A DNA stretch of 64,000 bases from Serinus canaria (GCF_022539315.1 NC_066327.1:13184995-13248994), one strand, 5' to 3'; numbered from the stretch's first letter, positions 51,520-63,412 are shown. The notes: a model not told the origin generated them from the sequence alone. Numbers and translations are program-made.

Positions 51520-51542
51520 AAAAAAAAAAAAAAAAAAAAAAA
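51520..51542. repeat. A23 homopolymer
   Basis: There is an uninterrupted run of 23 A on the plus strand. No retroposed sequence with target duplications was recognised upstream, so I treat it as a simple repeat. A poly(A) tail of a processed copy that I failed to recognise cannot be excluded. Confidence 0.85.
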
Positions 51543-54056
51543 GGTTTTCCTAATTTCTAAACTTGTGTCAAAACATGTCTGGTTTCAGTCCCAGTTTTGC
51601 TGGCACTAAAATGTCATATTGTGCTACAGTGGCTTGGTGAGTTACTGATGTTCATGACAGATCTGCTGTAAACAGCATTTTGTAAAGGACACGAGGGTTT
51701 TAGGATCTTATCCATTTCTCTTCATAAAAGAGTCACGCATTCTCCTATCAGCCAACTGATGAGTGTAGCTGGTGTTCCTCTGAAGAGCAGGCACATGGAG
51801 GTGAAGCCAACCTACACATATCAGATATGAGAGGAGCTCCAGGTTATTAGCTATGGAGAACAAAAGGTTTTAGAGGCTGTCTCCATCTGTTTCTCCCTCC
51901 TGTGCCAGCCACAGGGTGCAGCAGACCGTGTCTTCACAGACATTTTCCAGGTGGAAAATGTGCACACAAGAAGCATCTGCATCAACTCCCATATCTCTTT
52001 CCCAAAGCACAAGCTCCTTCATCACAGCTGAAGGAGCCATATCCCAACAGCAGACATCCATAAAGTCTCATTCATGCTTTTAATCCTTGCCTCTTTTTTT
52101 GTGGGGCTGTGTGCCAGACCCTGCTTGAGAGAACAGTGGATGTGTTTGTACCCACCTGCTTGCAGAGGCATCCCATATGGCTGCACTCCTGCCTGGGTTC
52201 CCTCTTCCTCAGAGACCAGCATAGACACTGAGCTGGAGGTGGCTCTGGGAAGATTTTGGGCAGCAAGGCACTGCTCTGGCTCAATGTGCTCCTAGACCCA
52301 GGAAGAAATAGATGGAGAGCATGCACAGGTCTTCCTGTAGGGATCAGCCACCAGCAGAACTGCCCAGACAAGCATGTCCCACCCCTGTGGCTGCTAAAGA
52401 AAGTTCAGATGATTAAAACATGCAGCATTCCCTACCAGGAAGGTGCTTTCTTCATTCCCTCCTGTGGGAAGTGTGGCTTGCTGTCAGTAGACTCTGGATG
52501 TGCTGAGCAGAGTCAGTGGCTGCAGCACGTGGCAGTGCTGTCCCACCCTCACAGCTGCAATCACCATCTCTGTTTTGCCTCTTGCCTGCTGCTGGCACAG
52601 CTCCCAGCAGCTTTCAGACCAGGCTTCATCTCCTGCTGCTGCTGAGGTGTCTTGGTGTGTGGCAAGGGGAGAGGGAAGGTAAAGGTGGGTTGAGGTAAAG
52701 GGTAGCAGACAACACCAACAAATGAAAAAGGCACTTCTGCCCTCAGCCTTGCTTTTGTAGGCAGAAGGATGTGCAAAACCCCCTCTGTGACTCAGCAGCA
52801 TCTACGTGGCCATTTCACATTCAAACAGGGGCAAGGTGCTCTGAAAAACTAATGAGAGCAATGTAAAAGTCTTGTTAGGCTGCCCTCAATAAAACAGCAC
52901 TTGTCATACAGACCAGAGGGTATATCATTCATCAGTGCTGGGTTCCCCTGCCAAAAGAGAGCTATAAGTTTTCTTTCTTCCATCCACAAATCTTGAAGTT
53001 CCCTGTGATCTGTCTAGACAGTTTTTCTCTGGGGAAAAAAAAATGTTTTGAATTTAGTAAATAATCCTCAGAATATTTACAGAAGAGACATAAATGCCTC
53101 TAAAGATATAGTTCAGTGTCTTAAAATCAACATGTGCACATGGGGTGACTGGTTGGGAATATTCTCCCTAAACAAAATCCCAGCCAGGCAGGCCAGCAGG
53201 GAGCTGGTGATGAGCAATGCTCTGCCTTCAAGGCAGGCTTAATTTATGAACTAAATTTATTAGGTCTTTTTTATGGAGTTACTGCATATCCTACTTCTTC
53301 CTGTGTCAATAGCTGTGTCCAGAGAGAAGGCAAAAAAAAGATCAAATCTTGAGGTTCAGGTTGTTGTCCCCTGCTGTATGCTGGGTGCTGCTGGTAGCCT
53401 TTTCAGGACATAACTGAGTGTCCTTTGCCTGTAGCTCTGCAGTCCCATAAAAAGATCCACTTCTTGCAGACTCTGATTGCACATAATTACTTTTTTCCTC
53501 TCTAAATTGCAGTTTAGAGATTCCCCCAGCTTCTGCACCTGACAGTTCAGGAATGATCCAAAGTCTAAAATCAAATTACAGACAAGTTATAGAGCTAAAA
53601 CCACCTTAATGTATAGTAAGTATAATGTTTTGCACACACCTAAGAAATATTCCTAGTACTGTTAGATCAAACATAATAAAATTAAGTTATGGACTATTAA
53701 AATCACAGCAATTCAGCATCTTGTCCTTGGAACACAAAGCAAGAGACACTGAGATATTAGCCCTGATCTTCAAATCATCTCCAAAGCTGTATCTGTTATT
53801 GTTGAGGTTTTTGCCTGCATGTTGTGCTTTTTATAGTATCTATTTATTTTTTCTGCTAAAACACAGATGTTTGTGCTGTATTGTATTCATATGAACCAGC
53901 CAGATAAGCATTCAGCTGCTCTGTGCATGTCAGTACAATCATTTTGCATGTAAGGCAAGGAGAAAACAGCCCCTGTCAGCTGAAATAGCAAAAAGAAAAA
54001 AAAGAAAAAGAAAAAATAGGAGTGTGTGTGAACAAGCATTCAGTGATAGACGCCTC
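51543..54056. other. Non-coding unique sequence
   Basis: No gene was supported here. A GAAA/A-rich purine tract lies at about 53991-54017. The frames at 52.0-52.8 kb overlap on both strands in GC-rich sequence and show no domains. Confidence 0.5.
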
Positions 54057-54080
54057 ATCTCTGAGATTGATCTCAGAGAT
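54057..54080. repeat. Perfect hairpin, 10-bp stem
   Basis: ATCTCTGAGA at 54057-54066 pairs perfectly with TCTCAGAGAT at 54071-54080 across a TTGA loop. A GAGATTGAT string occurs inside the hairpin and again about 40 bp downstream near 54099. The stem is short for a microRNA precursor, and no tract of T typical of a terminator-like signal follows. Confidence 0.75.
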
Positions 54081-55793
54081 TTTGGCCCTTTAAGCATGAG
54101 ATTGATGTGGAACAGTTTTCAGTTTTGACATTGTGTTGGACTCATCAGAGATGTTGCCATCTTTGCAAGGAGGGAAAGCTGGTGTCTGCCTCAGCAGGCA
54201 GCAGAGCAAAGCAGCAGAGGCTTGGGGAGGTCTGATGTGTCTTCCTTATGGGATTTCTCTGCAATACTTTCTGTTGATCCTATGTCGTCTTTTCCCTCAA
54301 ACACCCCTGTGCCACATTTGCTGTTCTTGATCGTTTTTGGGTCCAGCTCCAAGCAATATTTATTTGCCTTTAATTTCAAGGGTGTTCTGAGAGCGCAGGG
54401 ATCCCCCAAACACTTGTGGAACACTCAGGGAATTGGATGGATGATGGTGTAGGCTCTGCACACACACAACAGGGGGAAGCAGAGCTAAAGTCTGGGCTAA
54501 CCCAACATGGGTATTTAAGTAGTTTAATTTTGAACTAATTTTGAAGCAATGGAATTAGATTTTCTATGCTCCTAATTCTGCCTGAATGAACAATAGAATC
54601 AAATTTCTTCAGACCACGCAGGCTGTGATCCCAAATATTCAAATAGAAGTGTCACTGAGGGTTGAGCCTGCCCATGTAAAGCTCTGGAGATCCTCAAGTG
54701 CCCAGGAAGAGGAACTCAAGGCATCATTTACATGGGCACAGTACAGAACAGAATCAAGGCCTTTGTGTGCAGTAATTTTGACGTACTAATGCATTCAGCT
54801 CTCAATCACCTAAGCATCAAAGCAATTAAGCTTTGGTTTTCAGCAGTGCATCCTAATTGTGCAGTCTTCTCTGCAGAGATAGATGATCAAGCTCACATGG
54901 CAGTGCAGAGCTCAGGACAGGGATATCCATCTCCCACTCAGCCCCTGCCTCTTGGTTCTCCCTGCAGAGACAGTGGTTGGTGCTCAGGGACATGTACCCT
55001 CGACCTGTTTCCCCTTCAGTGTCATTGATCCCATTTTTGGTACTGTCTGACCTTGAAACACCCTTTATTTTTTATTTTTAAGCAGATTAGGAAGGAAGCT
55101 TCTTGGAGGGCTTAAAGGACTGTATGCTAAAGATGATTTCTACAACCTGATATGGATTACCATAGTTACTCTGTCTGAGCATGGCAGCTTTCCAACTCCT
55201 CTGCCAGGAATGATCTAAAAGCTTTTCTTTTATTGTGTCTTGAGGTGAGAGTCTGGCTTTAAAAAGCTTTCAGAATTCTAATTCTTTCCTCCAGTTTGCT
55301 GGCAGGGGGAGTCCAAGGCTGATGTCTGATATCACTGATAACCCACAAACGACGCGCTCGGGATCTCTGATTGTGCATGTCCAATCACTTAGTTAATTGA
55401 GGGAGATGCAGCTCATGGCATCCCCATTATCTCTGCAATCTCCTATTCCTCCAGCCTCTTTCCAGGCATACTGTTTAGGATTTGTGGCACTCCTTCATGG
55501 AACATGTGCATTTGCTAGGCCAGATCTGCAGTTAGCAGGAGCAGCAGAATGTAAAGGGCAGTCTCTTGAGTCTTGTTATCTTCTTATGCACAGTAATAGC
55601 ACAGTCTGCATGCCATTCATGATTTTTATCTAATAGAGTTTCCTGGTGTGTATTTTAGGATTCATTTAAAAATACATCAGTGATGAGCAGGGTAGGAAGG
55701 AGAAACTGAGCCAAAAATTCTCTCAAAAACCCAGACCAATAACTGTCTTCTCCTGCCTGCAGCTGACATTTAGGAGTATTCTTAAATCATTTT
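54081..55793. other. Non-coding unique sequence
   Basis: No gene or transposon could be supported here. A CpG-containing, ATTA-rich patch at about 55335-55420 (four CpG within 15 bp, then CCAATCA and TTAATTGA) looks like regulatory DNA rather than neutral background, on composition alone. Confidence 0.4.
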
Positions 55794-55815
55794 AAGTGAT
55801 TTTTAAAAATCACTT
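55794..55815. repeat. Perfect 22-bp palindrome
   Basis: AAGTGATTTTT at 55794-55804 is followed immediately by its exact reverse complement at 55805-55815, with no spacer. The preceding bases (AAATCATTTT) form a second, overlapping dyad with the left arm. AT-rich; function unknown. Confidence 0.75.
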
Positions 55816-56468
55816 CCAAAAAAAGGAGTCTGATGGAGGTACTATGGGTGGATTGCCTGATGCCAGCATGAGTAGGGTAAAGAAACCGGGTCCTAAGTTA
55901 ATGTTGAATTAATGTTGATAAGTGATTAGAGGGAAACTGGAAATGGCAGACTGTGTGTGGAATATCTCAGCATTGCTTATGGCACTGTTTTAATGATGAA
56001 AAATCCAGGGTTCTATATATAGTGCTGATTTATTCCTTGGGATTTTAACTGGGGCTCTTTTAGGATTCCATGGACTGTGGCATGGACCACCCTGCTGACC
56101 ACACCCGGGCAGGGAGCACTTTAGCACTTTTTCTGTTTTATGTCTCTGTTTGGCAGGTCCAAGACTGGGACAGACCCATTTCTCCTGGTCTCAAATTAAT
56201 TCTTTATCCATGAGACTATTCTTTATCCTGCTGTACTGTCTGAAAATTATAAATTATTGCAGTAGATAACAAATACTTTCTTCTTCTTCTTCCTCCCCAC
56301 TGCTTAGCCCTTGTTCATAGTGCCGTCCTTCCTGACTTCAATAGTTGGGTTAAAGCCTGTACAAAACCCAAGTCACAGTGAAATGTCAGCATGCAAAACC
56401 AGTCCAGAATTCCTGGATTGCTGATACAGACATGCTGCACATTCATCCATCTCCCTCCTGAAATCAAT

Positions 56469-56512
56469 AAGGCTCTCAGCAGAGCCTTCCAAGGGCTCCC
56501 AGCAGAGCCTTC
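56469..56512. repeat. 22-bp tandem duplication
   Basis: The unit AAGGCTCTCAGCAGAGCCTTCC is followed directly by AAGGGCTCCCAGCAGAGCCTTC, differing at a few positions. Each unit contains an AAGGCTC...GAGCCTT dyad, so each copy can fold as a small hairpin (perfect 7-bp arms in the first copy). Confidence 0.7.
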
Positions 56513-56619
56513 ACTGTAAGTTTTCTGCTCTGATCCCTGGTTTTGGCCCAACATCCTGAGGTGTTGGCTGTGCTGCAGCCCAGGCTGCCAGGGCTGGTTC
56601 AGCCCATCAGGTCCACCAA

Positions 56620-56654
56620 GGTATTTAAAATATCCAGGAGATATTTTAAATACC
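56620..56654. repeat. Perfect hairpin, 15-bp stem with 5-base loop
   Basis: GGTATTTAAAATATC at 56620-56634 pairs perfectly with GATATTTTAAATACC at 56640-56654, with a CAGGA loop. This is the longest perfect close inverted repeat I found in the window. It lies at the junction of a GC-rich block (56.55-56.62 kb) and an AT-rich block. The stem is AT-rich and shorter than a typical animal pre-microRNA. It may be a small inverted duplication. Confidence 0.85.
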
Positions 56655-57940
56655 ATTAATATTTAAAAAGAGCAAAAATCAAGCCCTCGAGCATCCCACT
56701 CTTCCAAATTGTGAGAGCTGTGACCAAATACTGACACAGGTAGTTTACATAATTAAAATTAAGCCTTCTTTTCTGCTTTTCTCCTCTTCCTTTTCCAGCA
56801 GCACCCCATTTAATGCCTGTGGCAAGATTCATCACCTGGAGGCTGTTTTTTATAAGATTTGACAAAGATCATTCAGAAGTCAATATTTTGCCAAAAGCTA
56901 AGTGATAAGTCTAGTGACTTGCATATAATTACTCCTTTTCTTTTATGTCTTTCTTTTTTTCCCCATCTCTTTTCATTGGGGCTTTGAGTAACTGACAGCA
57001 GAGCAAATGAGCTATGCTCAGGAGGTATAAAGGCTTCAGGTTTGTACTTTGCTCACTGCCTCAGCTTCATTTTGCATGATTTCTGAATAACAGCAGGAGC
57101 AAGGAGACACCGTCATGTCTTTATGTACAAAACTCACAGCTCTCCACTGAATTCCTTGGTTTTTCTTGTATTTGATGAGGTAGGCACCAGTAGTTCCAGC
57201 AGGACAAAATGAACTGGCTTAAAGGAGCAGGGTATGCAATGGGCAAGGAGAATCAGGCTCTCAGATATCTTTAGGCTCCTTCAAGTAACCTGGGCTGAAT
57301 TTTGGTCCAAAGGTGAATTTTGGTACAAAGAAATTTTTGCCGTTGTGAATGGACCTTAGACAGAAACCAGCATAAAAATCCTTTTGGCAGCTGGCTCCCT
57401 TCCTACATATGAATACCCTTCAGCCCATAAAATTACAGCTCTAGCTTTGTACCAATGTAGTTAAAAGAGAAGATTTATCTGGGGCCCTAAATCAGGAGCT
57501 GATGTGCAGCAGTGGCTGTGTGCTGCCAGACCTGTGCACAAATGCCCCAAGTCTCAGTTGTTCCATTCTGGTAAAGCTGTTTCTGAGATTTTGCACAGAA
57601 ATTTATATTGGAGATTTTGGGGTTTATTTGTCAGATTGCCTGACAATACTAGTGAGGCTCTTTAGGCAAGTCACATTTGAAGGAGTAGTAAAAGGAGCTG
57701 GATACTGTGGCCCTGGGTCAGGCATCTGGTCCTGTCAAAGCCCAATTTACCTGTGAAACCTTCCAAAAGGGAGAAAATTCAGTCCTGTCTCCCTGGAAGC
57801 AAAGAGTTGCCTTGTGACTGAGCTAATGCTCACAGGGTGGTATGAAATGTGCCTATATTGATTTCCAAGAGAAGGTTGTTATGAGGAAGCATTTCCTAAG
57901 ACTCAAGGCTGGTTAGTTCACAATCATTTTGTGTTAAATA
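56655..57940. other. Non-coding unique sequence
   Basis: No gene was found here. An 18-bp tandem duplication, TGAATTTTGGTCCAAAGG then TGAATTTTGGTACAAAGA, lies at 57296-57331. Confidence 0.5.
57296..57331. repeat. 18-bp tandem duplication
   Basis: Two adjacent 18-bp units differ by two substitutions (C to A and G to A). Because the period is divisible by three, frames stay open across it. No gene is implied. Confidence 0.8.
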
Positions 57941-58782
57941 ATTCAGAACCTGATGCAAAAGTAAATTAGTAAGTAGTCTAAACAACATGGTTTTGTGGCA
58001 AACTTTATCAAAGAGACCTAATTTTTACTCTCTGATTATATTACAAGTCTGGTTGACAAAAATGATCGTACAAATTTAGTGCATTTAGACTTTGTGAGGT
58101 GTTTGACTTGGCAGTGAATGGCATGCTGATTAAACATTAGCACCATTCAGCACCATTAGAATATGCCTTAAATGGATAACAAAGTGCCTGGCAGAGCTCA
58201 AGGAGTGGCTGTTGATGGGGAATCAGGACTAAATGGACCTGTGGTTTCTGGGGCACCTTAGGGTTCAGTAACAAAGCTCTCTGCTGTTTGTATCAATGGT
58301 CTATAGCAAAACACAAAATGAAAAACTTTTGCAAATGGTAGGCAGTGGAGAGGAAAGGAGGCTGGCACTGGGGAAGGTGAATTTTTTGGTAAAGGGGATG
58401 AGGAGCCCATCAGACCCATCAGGCCCCACTGCAGGCTGGAGCACAGGGAGCACCCATGGGATGAAGGGAGCAGTGATCCAAGAAGCCTCTGCACATTGAT
58501 CCAGCTGTGATGGCCTGACAAAGGGAATTTATGTGGCCTTTAAATATATAAACAAGGGAGTACTGAATAACAGGAAAAGAGGTGATTTTAACTTTTATTG
58601 CAGCGCTGCTAAAACCAGGTCTCAAGTAGCAAAGTATTGAGTCAAAACTTTGTAAGGGTATGAAAAAGTTGGAAAGTGGGTAGGAAAGAAAGGCTAAAAT
58701 TATCTGAGGGTATGATGAAACGTTTTACAGTAGGAGCACTGAAAGGTTCAGTGTGTTTCATAGACCAAAAAATGGTCTGAGG

Positions 58783-58785
<3 letters not shown>
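57941..58785 (+). mobile_element. CR1-like LINE reverse-transcriptase relic
   Basis: Seen on the plus strand: LVDKNDRTNLVHLDF at 58049-58093 matches the first catalytic-Asp block of CR1-group reverse transcriptase ('LVDKGRA.D.VYLDFSKAFD'). A one-base deletion then shifts the frame before TTTGACTTGGCAG (the FD part). GAP-stop-GSV at 58250-58270 matches 'GVPQGSVLGP', with the conserved Gln codon changed to TAG. The expected FADD box some 100-150 bp later is not found and appears deleted. AALLKPGLK near 58602-58628 matches 'SALVRPQLE'. The element is therefore inactive through a frameshift, a stop and a deletion. The 3' end is lost in, or just before, the T33 tract. Confidence 0.75.

Positions 58786-58818
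<33 letters not shown>
58786..58818. repeat. T33 homopolymer
   Basis: There is an uninterrupted run of 33 T on the plus strand at the end of the LINE relic. It is either an expanded mononucleotide microsatellite or the reverse-complemented poly(A) of a minus-strand retroposed piece downstream. I saw no recognisable element in the following 300 bp. Confidence 0.85.
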
Positions 58819-58819
<1 letters not shown>

Positions 58820-59892
58820 GTGCTTGAGTCTGTTCTGGGAAGAAAATAACTCTAAATAACTCTATCCTAAAAGGAGAGAAAAATAAAAGAAGACCCTATC
58901 TCTGAAAGCTGAAACAGATACAATTAAATGAGGTGTGGGGATGGTGAGAGTTTTTTGGGGTTTGTTTTATTTTAACTGGGAAGAGCTTTTATTCATTAGA
59001 GCACATAATCAAGAGAACAAAATAAGAGAATTCTTTGCTTTTTGATGGCTCCAGAGTAAGACTTGCTGCTATTCTCTGCTGGTGACTTTTTTGGGACTTA
59101 TAGCTCTGTTTGGTTAGAAAAAGGTGAGTAAAACACACTGCCCTGTTATAAGGTCAAAGGAAGATCTAATGAGTCTTCCTGATGTTTAACTTGTTGACAC
59201 TATACCAGGGGATGAACACAGTGATATTAAAAGAGCCTGCCCCAGTCTCAAAAGGAAAAGCTCTCCCACTGTTATTAGCTTCCTCGTGTGTGGCAGTTGT
59301 TGTTCATACATTTTTAATGTTTTAATCTGAAAAGCTCACTGACATTTTGTTCCGAAACAAGCGGTGCTGCTCCTCAAAGGAGGACATTTGTTCCTGCAGC
59401 TGCACCATCTGGCCAGGAGAGCAACAGGGCTGCCCCAGAGTGCTCTGCCCTGCCCTGCAGAGGCTTGCCAGGATTCCTCAGGTGCTGGAATTGCTCCACT
59501 GCCATCCACATGGTCGGTGCTGAACTAATATCAAGGCTGTCTTGGGTGGCTCCAGCACAGCCGGGACTCTGCTCTCTGCTCAGAAGGATCAGCAGCAACA
59601 GGCAGTGGTTTGATAGAAGATGGTGCAAACCTGATTCCAGCATCAAGCCTTAAAGATTTGGAGGCAAAAGGAACAATTACAGCTATGAAATGTGTCAAGA
59701 AGTATTTCCCATCAGGAAGCAGTGAATGAACAGACCACAGCTTGGCCCAGCTGTGTCTGTGTCTGTCATGTCTCTTACCCATGCTGCAAGCCTCTGTGTC
59801 AGATATTAAAGCTGACCTGGAGCTGTGCCTATTCTCAGGAGGGAATATCTCCCTGCTCTTCAGCTGTTACCCTGAACATAACTCCTTTTCAT
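58819..59892. other. Non-coding unique sequence
   Basis: I see no gene or repeat that I can support here. Composition moves from AT-rich (58.8-59.3 kb) to more GC-rich (59.35-59.65 kb). Confidence 0.5.
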
Positions 59893-60039
59893 CCCCAAAA
59901 AAACCCCAAACCAAAAAACAAAACTGAAACCAAACAAAAACCCAACAAAAACACCCCAAAAACCCCCACCCAAAACAAACAAACAAAAAACCCACAATAA
60001 AAACAAAACAAAACAAAAAAACCCCAAACAAACCAACAG
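59893..60039. repeat. A/C-only low-complexity tract
   Basis: For about 147 bp the plus strand consists almost entirely of A and C (mostly CAAAA, CCCAAA and CAAACAAA units), with only a handful of G or T. The strand asymmetry is extreme. Minus-strand frames across it (59860-60204 and 59889-60077) give Phe/Gly/Val/Cys-rich products that mimic membrane proteins but follow directly from the repeat. Confidence 0.88.
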
Positions 60040-62834
60040 ACTTTTGGATACAAATTCTGCAGTGCTCTCACTCCCAAATCCCTGCCAGGCAGGAATTGCT
60101 GCCTTTTCTCTTCCCCTGGCAGAGTCAGAGAAAAGTTCTGTCTTAGATTGACCCAGCTCCAGCCTCAGCATAGGGGATTTGTTAGAGATTTCCCCTTGTT
60201 CCATCCCTGCAGTGACTTAGCCATTTCTAGCATCAAACCCCAAATGCATCCACATGTCACATCACTGGCAGTGTCACAAGGTGCTCCAAGGCCAGTGCCT
60301 CTAAGCAGGGAGGAGGGAGTGGTGCACAGAAGCCTCTAAATTCCAAAGCAGAACTATAAAGAGCTGTAATTGTACCCAGAGTAACTTCCCTGCTATAATT
60401 CTCAGCAGGAAAACAATTACATTGCAGCAGTATAACCAGACAGACACGCTGTAAATACAAAACATCCTTTGGAAATATATGCTCCACATTCTAAATACAT
60501 TTAGAGTTAAAGCAAACAACTCTTTTCCAATTGGGATTCAAGGCAGACATACTGAGGGGTTTGGGATTTTTTTTTCTTCCCCCTTATGCTTCTACTTTTC
60601 TGTTTAGCAGCCAGATAAAGGTGCTGTGTTAGTTGATGTGTTGTAGGAGAAATGGCAGGGGAGAGCTCAGCCCCTCACTCTCCCCACTGCAGCTGGCTAA
60701 TTCTGTCCTCCTGAGACTAAGGCCGTGAGAAGGGGGAATTTGGTCGATTTTTGGCACCAGAGAGGACAGAGCCAGAAGCACAAAGCCAGATCAGCTGCTG
60801 GTGCTGGGATGCAGCAGCTCTGAAGGCTCAGCTGGTTCAATACCCTCAGCGTGCTCTGGTCACTAGGGGAGGATAGAGGATCACAGAGCCCGTGGGTCAT
60901 GGACACAGCCCTGAGGAAAATGGGAACGCTGCAGGGTCTGCTGCCTGAGAACTGCTGCTTTTGCTACAGCAGAACCCAGAGAAGCAGCTGGATACAGGAA
61001 GGAAAGGACCTGTGCCTTGCTTCCTTTCTACCTTTATTTGGTGGAGAGGACTCAGGGTTGGTATTTGGGGCACGTTGTCTTTCCCCAAACATTCAGGATT
61101 TGATTGATGGTTGTTTTTAAGTGGTAAGATGTTGATCTGCCAGAGGTTATTTTAAATTACTGAGCTTGAAAGATATATCTGAAGTCTATTTAGAGAGCCT
61201 AAAATGTATATAAATGCAATGTTTTAGTATCTTCATTCATCTTTTCAGGGATCTTATGCAGCATATGTTCCTACACTGCTCAAAGAAGTAAAATTTGGCC
61301 ATTTGTTGCTGCCTAGTCCAGCCCCTCTTGGGGAAGGATAACTTGGCAGGCTGGGAGAATTTTTTAGTTTCTACCATCCCTCACCCAGTTCAACAGGAGA
61401 AGGAGATGGGGCAGGGGAAAACAAGGTTCTAAAGAATTGTGTTTGAAAACAGAGGTATCTTCTCTATATGTATTTTAAAACCATTCTCCTGCAGCATGTT
61501 TTACAAACCTGCAGGAAGTTTTTCACTGGATACTTTGGGAGGGAAGATACAAGTTTATGTGGTGGTATCACTCAGGGCGTGCCTTGCAGTGCTTCATGCT
61601 GATTCTGATTGTGACTTATTCAAGTTATTGTGAGGGATTGCAACACCTTCTATAAGTGCTCACCCTATTTCCACTGATCAGTGGACATTTTAGCATTGTC
61701 TTTAATAAGACAGTGCTGTAAAATTTAAGGACAGTAGGGTGAGTTGAGGTTAGGAATGGTGTGTATCCACCACAAATGAAGTATTGCCCAAGGCAGGAGA
61801 TTAGGACAGTGCTTTCTCCAAAGACAGGAACAACAAAAAGTTCACATTTTGAAAATAATAGTGCAGGACAGAGAGAGGGGAGGAAGGAATAAAAGAGAGA
61901 TCTTCCAGAGATCACAAAGCCAAACCTAGCAGCACTTTATTGCAGCTCTCAAAAGTTTAGAAGTGAAGCCCATAAGAGTGAAATGCATGGCTTGAGGGCC
62001 AGAGCTAAATCAGGCTCCCAGCACAGAGCAGGGGCTGTCCTGCAGATCTGTTTGTCACTGCAAGTAAAGGCTGTGAAGCCAACAAAGGGGAACAGAGCTG
62101 ATGTTTAAAGCCACTCTGCAGCCACAAAGCTACTTCTGCCACCTATCTGAGAGCTTATATTGGGAACAAGTGGTGGGTTTCTCCATGCTGCCAGGTCAGA
62201 CTCCTAAGTTTTCCCTACATATGCCCTTTTTCCATGCTCATTCTCTCTTGCAGACAGGTTAGAGATGGAGCTTTAGAATTTGAATAATTGAATTCCCATT
62301 CCTGATTTCAGTGAAAACAGTGGTTTGCATGTACCAGGGCAGGAGCTCCTAAAAGCACAATCACCCAGTGCACGTGCAAAAGTGCACAGACATGTACACA
62401 CACAGGTATACACAGCACAAACACAAACAAGCATCATTCTGCTGTGCGCTTGTAGAGCTTCTGCTCTGAAACTGAACATGAATTTTCCTGTGTGTTTGTC
62501 TTCTTTACAGTGTCTTCATTGCAATGATTTGATTTGCTTAGAGCAACAAGCAACACATGGGGTAGGTAGGGAAATAAGCAATTGTCTTTATGTTTTGCCT
62601 ATATATATACCATTAGCTCCACACAGAACATGACTCACCAGCAGCAGGTGTCCTGCTGTTATGTTCAGCAGATTAGTAATGATAGGGAGGGGGCTGCTCT
62701 CCCTATATGGCGTCCCAGAGGCAACCTAAAAATAGCTCAGACTTACAGCAAAGTAAAAGTATTTGTGGGCTTTGAACAAAGTCTGCTTCTGAAGGTAAGA
62801 ATCACAGCTGGTCTGTTTAATCTCCTATTCCTTC

Positions 62835-62850
62835 TTTTTTTTTTTTTTTT
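62835..62850. repeat. T16 homopolymer
   Basis: There is an uninterrupted run of 16 T on the plus strand, followed by a C/T-rich stretch. Simple repeat. Confidence 0.85.
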
Positions 62851-63391
62851 CCCCTCCTCTGTGAAGCTTGCCTTGGCAAGGAGTTTAGAGTTATAAACAG
62901 TTGTCTTCTGTGTTTATAGAAACAGGGTGGGGATTGACCACTTAGAAATCAGTGTAACAGCATTTGCAGCAGAGGCAACAGGGGAACGTGTCTCTGTTAG
63001 GAATAGTTGCTTTTTTCCCCCTCCCTTTTTCCCTCTCTCTCAGTTGTTAGAGAATCTGAATGGCATATGAGCAATCCCAGCATGTGACTGCTCTGAGGAG
63101 CAGGCGAGCTATTGCTGGTAGTTACTCCCACCATGAAACAAGTCCAGTAAGCAAAGTTGTCTGCAAAGTTATTGTAGCAGCAGAATTTGAGAAGAGAGGA
63201 GCTGTTTGTATTTCTAAGGCGTGTGCAAATCAGGGTGCTGCGTGTGCTCCATGGGAGTGTGGCTGAGGAGGTTTTTCATTTTTTCAGCCTTGCTGCTAAA
63301 TGTCTGTGTGTCTCTATGCTCTGGCATATTGTGGGTAGACAGCTAGACAAAAGGAAAATACTGCTTTTCAGAGGAAAGCTATGGAGGATAC

Positions 63392-63412
63392 GTGTATATA
63401 TATATATTATAT
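63392..63412. repeat. TA microsatellite
   Basis: A short GTGTATATATATATATTATATT-type run of alternating T and A. It is too short to classify further. Confidence 0.75.

Noticed and set aside
56620..56654. microRNA precursor
   Set aside because: A 15-bp AT-rich stem with a 5-base loop is too short for a normal animal pre-microRNA, and no extended pairing is seen outside it.
59860..60204. Apparent hydrophobic membrane protein on the minus strand
   Set aside because: The hydrophobic part is the translation of an A/C-only low-complexity tract.
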